From assembly GCA_013538855.1 (NCBI GenBank), contig JABXJS010000184.1, positions 1 to 36,865 of the forward strand: 36,865 nt of DNA, given 5' to 3'. Source of the DNA: Herpetosiphonaceae bacterium (GTDB taxonomy: Bacteria; Chloroflexota; Chloroflexia; Chloroflexales; Herpetosiphonaceae). The position numbers were made by a program, and so were the translations under genes. The notes under the pieces were generated by a model. That model ran no database searches and was not told the origin of the DNA. It saw only the letters and a list, made by a program, of their open reading frames with translations. This document shows, piece by piece, positions 32,952 to 36,865 of this stretch. Within the stretch, counting starts at the first letter, position 1; each line of letters opens with the position of its first letter.

Positions 32952-33514
32952 TGCAGGCTCCTTTCATTGCAGCGGCTTCTGGCAAGGTAGATGCAAAACG
33001 CCCCGTGGTCCACACGACCACAGGGCATAGATTGGCGAGTGCTCTCTCCAGTGTGCGATTCTCACTGGCAAAGGCGGTCTCGCGTGGATTAGCTGGCAGC
33101 AGAAGGCGCATATGTGATGCCTGCTATCGCGAGTGGCTGCGTACCCGCCAGCCGCCGACAAAGCCCGTAACGATTAATACGACCCTCACGGTGCTGGATA
33201 CCTGGGGCACGTAGCTCGTGCAGGCCAATCTGTGTCCGATAATCCCTTAGCCATCCTTAGGCGCGTGCGCGATGTTGATACCGAACCAGCACAGAAGTCC
33301 AGCAGGATACACTGCTCAAAACCGCCAGTTATGGCTACTCCCACTCGTGCAGTCATCATTGTCAGTCTGCTCCTGCACCCAGGACTGCGGGCCGCACGTG
33401 CGGCAGCGGTGGACGGCCGTCCATGCCCGCCACCTGATGAGCTGGATTCAAGCCGATACAGCTCGGCTAGTGCTTCCCGTTGGCACTTTGTACCGGTGAT
33501 GATCACGATGGTGA
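32952..33514. other. Gene-poor stretch upstream of comF
   Basis: An imperfect hairpin (GCCCCGTGGTC at 33000-33010 with GACCACAGGGC at 33016-33026) lies in the comF leader. A 58-codon minus-strand frame (33111-32935) overlaps the comF start by 17 bases; it has no good ribosome-binding site and is not called. A plus-strand frame ending at 33214 has a CxxCYREWL string, but no convincing start. The rest shows nothing recognisable. Confidence 0.4.
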
Positions 33515-34192
33515 CTACATACAAAACCCGATACCGATGCTTGTCCCCTGCACATTGGCGTAGGTCGCCTGAAAGAGCGTGATCTGAAGCACGTGAAGCC
33601 AGTGCGCATGGGCCAGTTCGTTCTGGAGGTCCCACGGCGCGGCGTAGAGCTGCTCCCAGAGCTGACGACCTTCCACGGAGTCAATCGCCGCCCCATTCAG
33701 CGTCGTGATACGTCCCGCAAGCTCCAGCCCCATCGCCTGGTTGGTAGCGGTATCGGGCGGCGCTGGAATGCGCACGTGCAAGAGGCCATACTTCTGTAGA
33801 GGACCGACCAGTCCATACACAACGTCCGCTGGATTGACGCCCCAGGTGGCTGCTGGCACCACTCTGCGCAGGTGCTGGAGGCAGGCGGCCAGTGTGCCGA
33901 GCAGGTGGGGTGCAGAAAACGCGGTCTCCATCAGGCATGGCACCGACCACGCGCGCACCCGGTCGAGCCAGGGCCAGATCCGCTCATCGTGGATGTCAGA
34001 ATCCTGCATTGTCTCCACGCCGTAGCGTTCGCCAACGAGCGCGGACAGCAGCCCGCTCGGTGGTGCGGCATCCAGCATGGGCGGAAGCGCAGGCAATGTC
34101 TCGATAGCGCACGGTGGGATCGGATAGGGACTGATCGGCAGCCCAAGCTGGAACAAGCGGCGGGTCGTGGGATTCGGCAGATCGGTGGGCAT
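33515..34192 (-). CDS. Hypothetical protein
   Basis: The 225-residue protein begins MPTDLPNPTTRRLFQLGLPI and has AGGAGG directly upstream of the start at 34192. It has no signal peptide, membrane helix or known motif. It is rich in Pro, Ala and Leu, with a more hydrophilic helix in the middle (LLGTLAACLQHLRRVV) and an amphipathic end (WDLQNELAHAHWLHVLQITLFQ). The frame stays open upstream to 34426, but only without a start signal. It lies at the edge of the accessory region and may have come with it. No function can be given. Confidence 0.6.
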   Translation of the reverse strand: MPTDLPNPTTRRLFQLGLPISPYPIPPCAIETLPALPPMLDAAPPSGLLSALVGERYGVETMQDSDIHDERIWPWLDRVRAWSVPCLMETAFSAPHLLGTLAACLQHLRRVVPAATWGVNPADVVYGLVGPLQKYGLLHVRIPAPPDTATNQAMGLELAGRITTLNGAAIDSVEGRQLWEQLYAAPWDLQNELAHAHWLHVLQITLFQATYANVQGTSIGIGFCM

Positions 34193-34515
34193 GGTACCTC
34201 CTACGAAGGAAAGGCTGGATACGTGACGATGCACGCCGCACGGTGCAACGACTCCGCGTGCGTCGATCATACAGCACCACGCACCGGCACTGATCCAGCA
34301 TGATCGCGGCTGTTCGACCGCGATTGGCCTTTGATAGCCAAACGCTAGCGGCTGATGACAATTCGGGTGACGTGCCAACACCAGAAGGTAATCCATCGGC
34401 GTATCTGCCCAACCTGTTGCGCACACTAGGCCGGTACCCCAGCACCCTCGTTGTTTGATCGGGCTTGAACGCGTACAATCGATCAGTGTTTCTGTACGGT
34501 CGTTAAGGCATAGCC
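34193..34515. other. Intergenic stretch without a gene
   Basis: These 323 bases are GC-rich up to about 34490 and then change sharply into AT-rich sequence. I see no gene here; the change of base composition marks the edge of an acquired segment. Confidence 0.5.
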
Positions 34516-34774
34516 ATGAATGAAGTTTTTATGACCAGTATTTTGATATTTATTCCGGAAGCGATAACCATTGATCAACTACAAATTTTTTTCATGAAGA
34601 AGACGGAATAGAATGCGGATATCAAGAATATCCTATGATTAATGTAGCATACAATGGTATTGCAGTATTAATATATAAATAAAAAACCTCGATGAAGCTG
34701 AAAAATATCTGAGTAACTGGATTAATGTATGGTATGAGATCAAGATATGTAATCGTTCAAGGGGTCTGAAGTAA
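34516..34774 (+). pseudogene. AT-rich small gene broken by two frameshifts
   Basis: ATG at 34516 follows AAGG by seven bases and opens a 31-codon frame (MNEVFMTSILIFIPEAIT...). The reading then continues in a second frame from about 34593 (HEEDGIECGYQEYPMINVAY...) to a TAA at 34678-34680, and in a third from about 34682 (KNLDEAEKYLSNWINVWYEIK...) to TAA at 34772-34774. Both breaks are at homopolymers (T7 near 34586-34592, A6 at 34681-34686), and each needs one extra base. Put together it is one small acidic protein of about 86 residues. The base composition is far more AT-rich than any neighbour, so it was probably acquired. It could be a small immunity-type or phage-type protein; I recognise no family. 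Its end overlaps the IS66 remnant. Confidence 0.55.
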
Positions 34775-35275
34775 CGTCGGTGGTGGCGTTCCCGTCCAGT
34801 GGGCATTGACCGCTTCGGTCAAAAAGGTCAGCAGCTGCCGGTGCTGTCGCTTGCAGGTCGCGATCACGGTCAGCATCCGCTCGACGGAGCGGGCACCCTC
34901 AGTGCTTTGCGACCCAAAGCACCGTTTGCGCCACACCACCGCTGGCCGCAGCGCCCGCTCCGCCGCATTGTTCGTCGGCTCGACGCCCTCCTCGCGCACA
35001 ACCGTCCACAGCGCGGCCTCCAGGCTCCCCAGGTCGCGGCTAAAGGCCCGCGCTTTCTCATAGGGCACGGCCTTCCCACGCTCCAACCAGTCGTGGAACG
35101 CATCCTGGACCGGCTGCAGCGCCTGCTGCAGCTGCGCCCGATCCAGGGCACCCGTACGATAGCGGTGCCACAGCGCAAACAGCTGCTCCGTATCCGTGAG
35201 TCCTTCGGCACCCCAGACGTGGATCGGGCCGTCGCGGGCGTAGTCCGCAACGCGCCGGATGTCGCGGATACCGAA
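34757..35275 (-). mobile_element. IS66-family transposase (TnpC) C-terminal remnant
   Basis: About 170 codons are open and match the end of IS66 TnpC: an LFALWHRYRTGALDRAQLQ helix region, then EGVEPTNNAAERALRPAVVWRKRCFGSQS, which holds the last catalytic Glu, and ERMLTVIATCKRQHRQLLTFL. The N-terminal two thirds of the transposase and the TnpA/TnpB genes are missing, so it is a dead fragment. Upstream of about 35275 the frame changes. Confidence 0.85.
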
Positions 35276-35396
35276 TGCCGCGTGGTTTGCGCTGATCGAC
35301 CAGCTGGGTCAGCTGCGCGGACAGGACCTCAAGGCTGAGCGCAAACGGGACATCGGCAGGCAACGGCAGGGCAAACGGATGGGTGGTAGACTGCAT
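35276..35396 (-). mobile_element. Possible ISAs1-type transposase N-terminal fragment
   Basis: In a different frame from the IS66 piece, a start at 35396 reads MQSTTHPFALPLPADVP... and then a helix with LSAQLTQLVDQRKPRGIRYP. The D-x-R-x-x-R-G-x-R-Y-P-like string near the end recalls the N-terminal domain of ISAs1/H-repeat transposases. It stops being similar exactly where the IS66 part begins. It may also be a frameshifted stretch of the same IS66 gene. Confidence 0.4.
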
Positions 35397-35825
35397 ACGA
35401 CACCGTTCTGGGCATTGGTTGCTTTGACACCACCATGCGACCAAAAAGGTGTCAGTGTGTTTTTAGCCGTCCCTGCTGACTTTGCACATGCCCTGATTAA
35501 ACGCACCTGTTGCTTGCACAATCCCTCCTTGAATATATATTTCCGACTGGGCATGGCCGCTGTGGACAGCGGGCTGCGCCGGTTGAGCAGCAATCAGCTG
35601 CGCTTGGCATCAGCGCCAGCAAAGCAGCACACGCACGCATGGCCGCTCAGCGCCGCAGGCCAAGCCTATGCACGACGACCGCTCAACCAGCACGGCTAGC
35701 CATCAAACATTGTACGCTACCGACCCTGGAAGCAACGACGAGCATGCGTGCGCCTCCAGCCGCTGTGCGCCGACAGTTGATAAAAGTGCCCTGGCACGGC
35801 CGCCATAGTTCTTGGCCTTGCTTGC
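35397..35825. other. Gene-free stretch with dispersed repeat X
   Basis: No gene is supported. The part 35581-35690 is repeat X (GGCATCAGCGC at 35606-35616 and CTATGCACGACG at 35666-35677), which recurs with equal spacing at the end of the window. Confidence 0.5.
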
Positions 35826-36048
35826 CTAACGCATGAGGACGAACAGAAAGCCGCGATTGGGACGGGTAAACATCGCCGTCACGCTACGTGCCTGATCCAG
35901 CGTCAGCGTGCAGGTGAGCGCCGTGCCGGAGCACGCACCAGCCCAGCCAGCGCACGTCGCGCCGACATCCGCCGTCCCATCAGCATCACCAGCGTGCCGT
36001 GATCAAACGAGGCAGTCCAGGTGGTGCCGCTGCGGCTGAGCCGCGCCT
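35826..36048 (-). pseudogene. Degenerate tail of a secreted repeat protein
   Basis: Minus-strand sequence reads, with one frame change, SGTTWTASFDHGTLVML and then GWAGACSGTALTCTLTLDQARSVTAMF, followed by RPNRGFLFVLMR and a TAG stop (35828-35826). This is the pattern of bacterial surface-repeat domains (FxGWSGxCSGTGxCTVTMDxxxSVTATF) and of the short hydrophobic-plus-Arg end also seen in the RCC1 protein. No start or signal peptide remains. Confidence 0.55.
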
Positions 36049-36619
36049 AGACCTTCAGCAGGCTGCGGAAGCCCCTGGAGGCGTAGTATGAGGGCGCGCC
36101 GTTGTGATACACAAAGACCATGCCGTAGCGCCGATCGGCAAACAGCGCACCGCCAAGCGCGCGCACCGCGGCAGGGGTATGAATCCAGCTCGACGTTTTT
36201 GTGTCGAACTCCTCCAGGTCTTGCAGCGCACGATACTGGTCTGCATCTAGCAGCTCGACGCCCATCGCGGCGGCCAGATCAAGCGCGCTATCTTTGGGCG
36301 GATGGTCCTTGCGCGACTCGAGGGCTTCGCGGTCGTAGCAGAGGCTGCGGCGGCCTTTGGGAGACTCTGGCGCACAATCAACAAACAGATATGCGCCGGT
36401 CTGCTGCTCCTGGCCGACAACATCTGGCTCGCCACCGGTGCGCTCCATCGCGGCGAGCGACCAGAGCTTGGCCGGGCTGGCATCGAGCCGCGCCTGCACG
36501 CTGGCCCACGCAAGGTCTGGATGGCGGTGCATATTGTGCTCAAAGCGCGCCTGCAGCACGCTCAGCAGCTCCTCGCGCTCGCTCGGCGACAGGGCCATCT
36601 GCTCGCTGCTCGTGTTCAT
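36047..36619 (-). CDS. DUF4256 family protein
   Basis: The 190-residue protein matches the DUF4256 family over nearly its full length: LxxRFExNMxRHPDLxWxxVQARL at the start, KLWSLAAMERTGGEPDVVG near 56-74, CAPESPKGRRSLCYDREALESRK near 86-108, AAAMGVELL, FDTKTSSWIHTPA and the end GALFADRRYGMVFVYHNGAPSYYASRGFR. The family has no known function; it is a cytoplasmic protein of usual length here. GGGAGG lies nine bases before the start. It stands alone, flanked by direct repeats X and Y. Confidence 0.9.
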   Translation of the reverse strand: MNTSSEQMALSPSEREELLSVLQARFEHNMHRHPDLAWASVQARLDASPAKLWSLAAMERTGGEPDVVGQEQQTGAYLFVDCAPESPKGRRSLCYDREALESRKDHPPKDSALDLAAAMGVELLDADQYRALQDLEEFDTKTSSWIHTPAAVRALGGALFADRRYGMVFVYHNGAPSYYASRGFRSLLKV

Positions 36620-36759
36620 ACGCGAATACCTCCCTTAACTACCAAAGACTTCAGAAGAATACCGTTTAGATTTGCCCATCGCGCATCATGCGGGCGAACG
36701 CAGTCGCTCCTCGGTCGCCCTACTCCATATGCTCACCGCTGGCATAGTGCGCCATCCTG

Positions 36760-36865
36760 CGGCTGCTTAACCAGCGCGGTTCGGCATCAGCGCTGGCCAT
36801 ACACGCGGCGTGCGTCAGGCCATCGCCGACCTGCGCCTGCGGCTATGCACGACGGGCGCTCAGCC
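36760..36865. repeat. Dispersed repeat Y (direct copy of X)
   Basis: GGCATCAGCGC at 36783-36793 and CTATGCACGACG at 36843-36854 lie exactly 60 bases apart (start to start), as in repeat X at 35606 and 35666. X and Y are in the same orientation and bound the DUF4256 gene and the degenerate secreted-protein tail. The repeat may run past the end of the window. Confidence 0.6.

Noticed and set aside
32935-33111. 58-codon minus-strand frame overlapping the comF start, possible leader peptide
   Set aside because: No clear ribosome-binding site, atypical codons and an internal hairpin; left as a note only.

Overview
The window reads as a chromosomal segment of a GC-rich bacterium, most likely a member of Chloroflexota. 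The lineage call is an inference. It rests on the secreted RCC1-repeat protein ending in a hydrophobic FLPVVQR tail (from memory, YLPLxxR-type endings are common on secreted proteins of that phylum), on a PqqD-like/Tat/glycine-rich fusion, on hybrid GAF-PAS kinases and on dispersed GC-rich intergenic repeats. There is no rRNA, tRNA or CRISPR array to anchor the taxonomy.

Layout. (1) 1-3487: a minus-strand sulfur module (MBL-fold/double-rhodanese protein, single-domain rhodanese, TauE/SafE exporter), interrupted by a 3 x 96 bp tandem repeat and followed by perfect hairpins. (2) 3488-6209: a divergent control region with two copies of a bipartite motif, then a GAF-PAS hybrid histidine kinase whose 3' end carries a direct-repeat-bounded insertion. 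(3) 6210-9251: a secreted glycine-rich protein with an N-terminal PqqD-like domain, and a tandem pair of two-TM proteins of which the first is truncated. (4) 9401-19620: a nine-gene glycan operon, mostly translationally coupled by ATGA overlaps. It encodes two GT2 enzymes, an Alg14/Alg13-like split glycosyltransferase, two GT-B enzymes, a thymidylate-kinase-like P-loop protein, a 965-residue nucleotidyltransferase/polytopic membrane fusion and a Wzx-like flippase. (5) 19621-24422: signalling genes, namely a double PAS/kinase-like protein that appears to lack phosphoacceptor histidines, a REC-HD-GYP-LuxR response regulator and an ECF sigma factor. (6) 24496-27114: a secreted protein with 14 RCC1 repeats (7+7) and a Calx-beta domain. 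(7) 27714-32951: a hypothetical protein, a Baeyer-Villiger-type monooxygenase plus SDR pair, a secreted two-PG-binding/M15-like peptidase and ComF. (8) 32952-36865: an accessory, decaying region with an orphan hypothetical gene, an AT-rich frameshifted gene, IS66 and possible ISAs1 transposase remnants, a degenerate secreted-protein tail, a DUF4256 gene and flanking dispersed repeats.

How the genes work together. The glycan operon plausibly assembles a lipid-linked oligosaccharide on the cytoplasmic face and flips it outward. Its large membrane protein, with an apparently intact nucleotidyltransferase active site next to a polytopic GT-C-like body, is the most unusual enzyme here. The sulfur genes form a conventional persulfide/sulfite handling unit. 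The best regulatory lead is a bipartite motif, TTAGATGCGC then 15 bases then TTACAT(T/G)G. It occurs twice upstream of the hybrid kinase and once, inverted and with identical spacing, between the REC-HD-GYP-LuxR regulator and the ECF sigma gene some 20 kb away.
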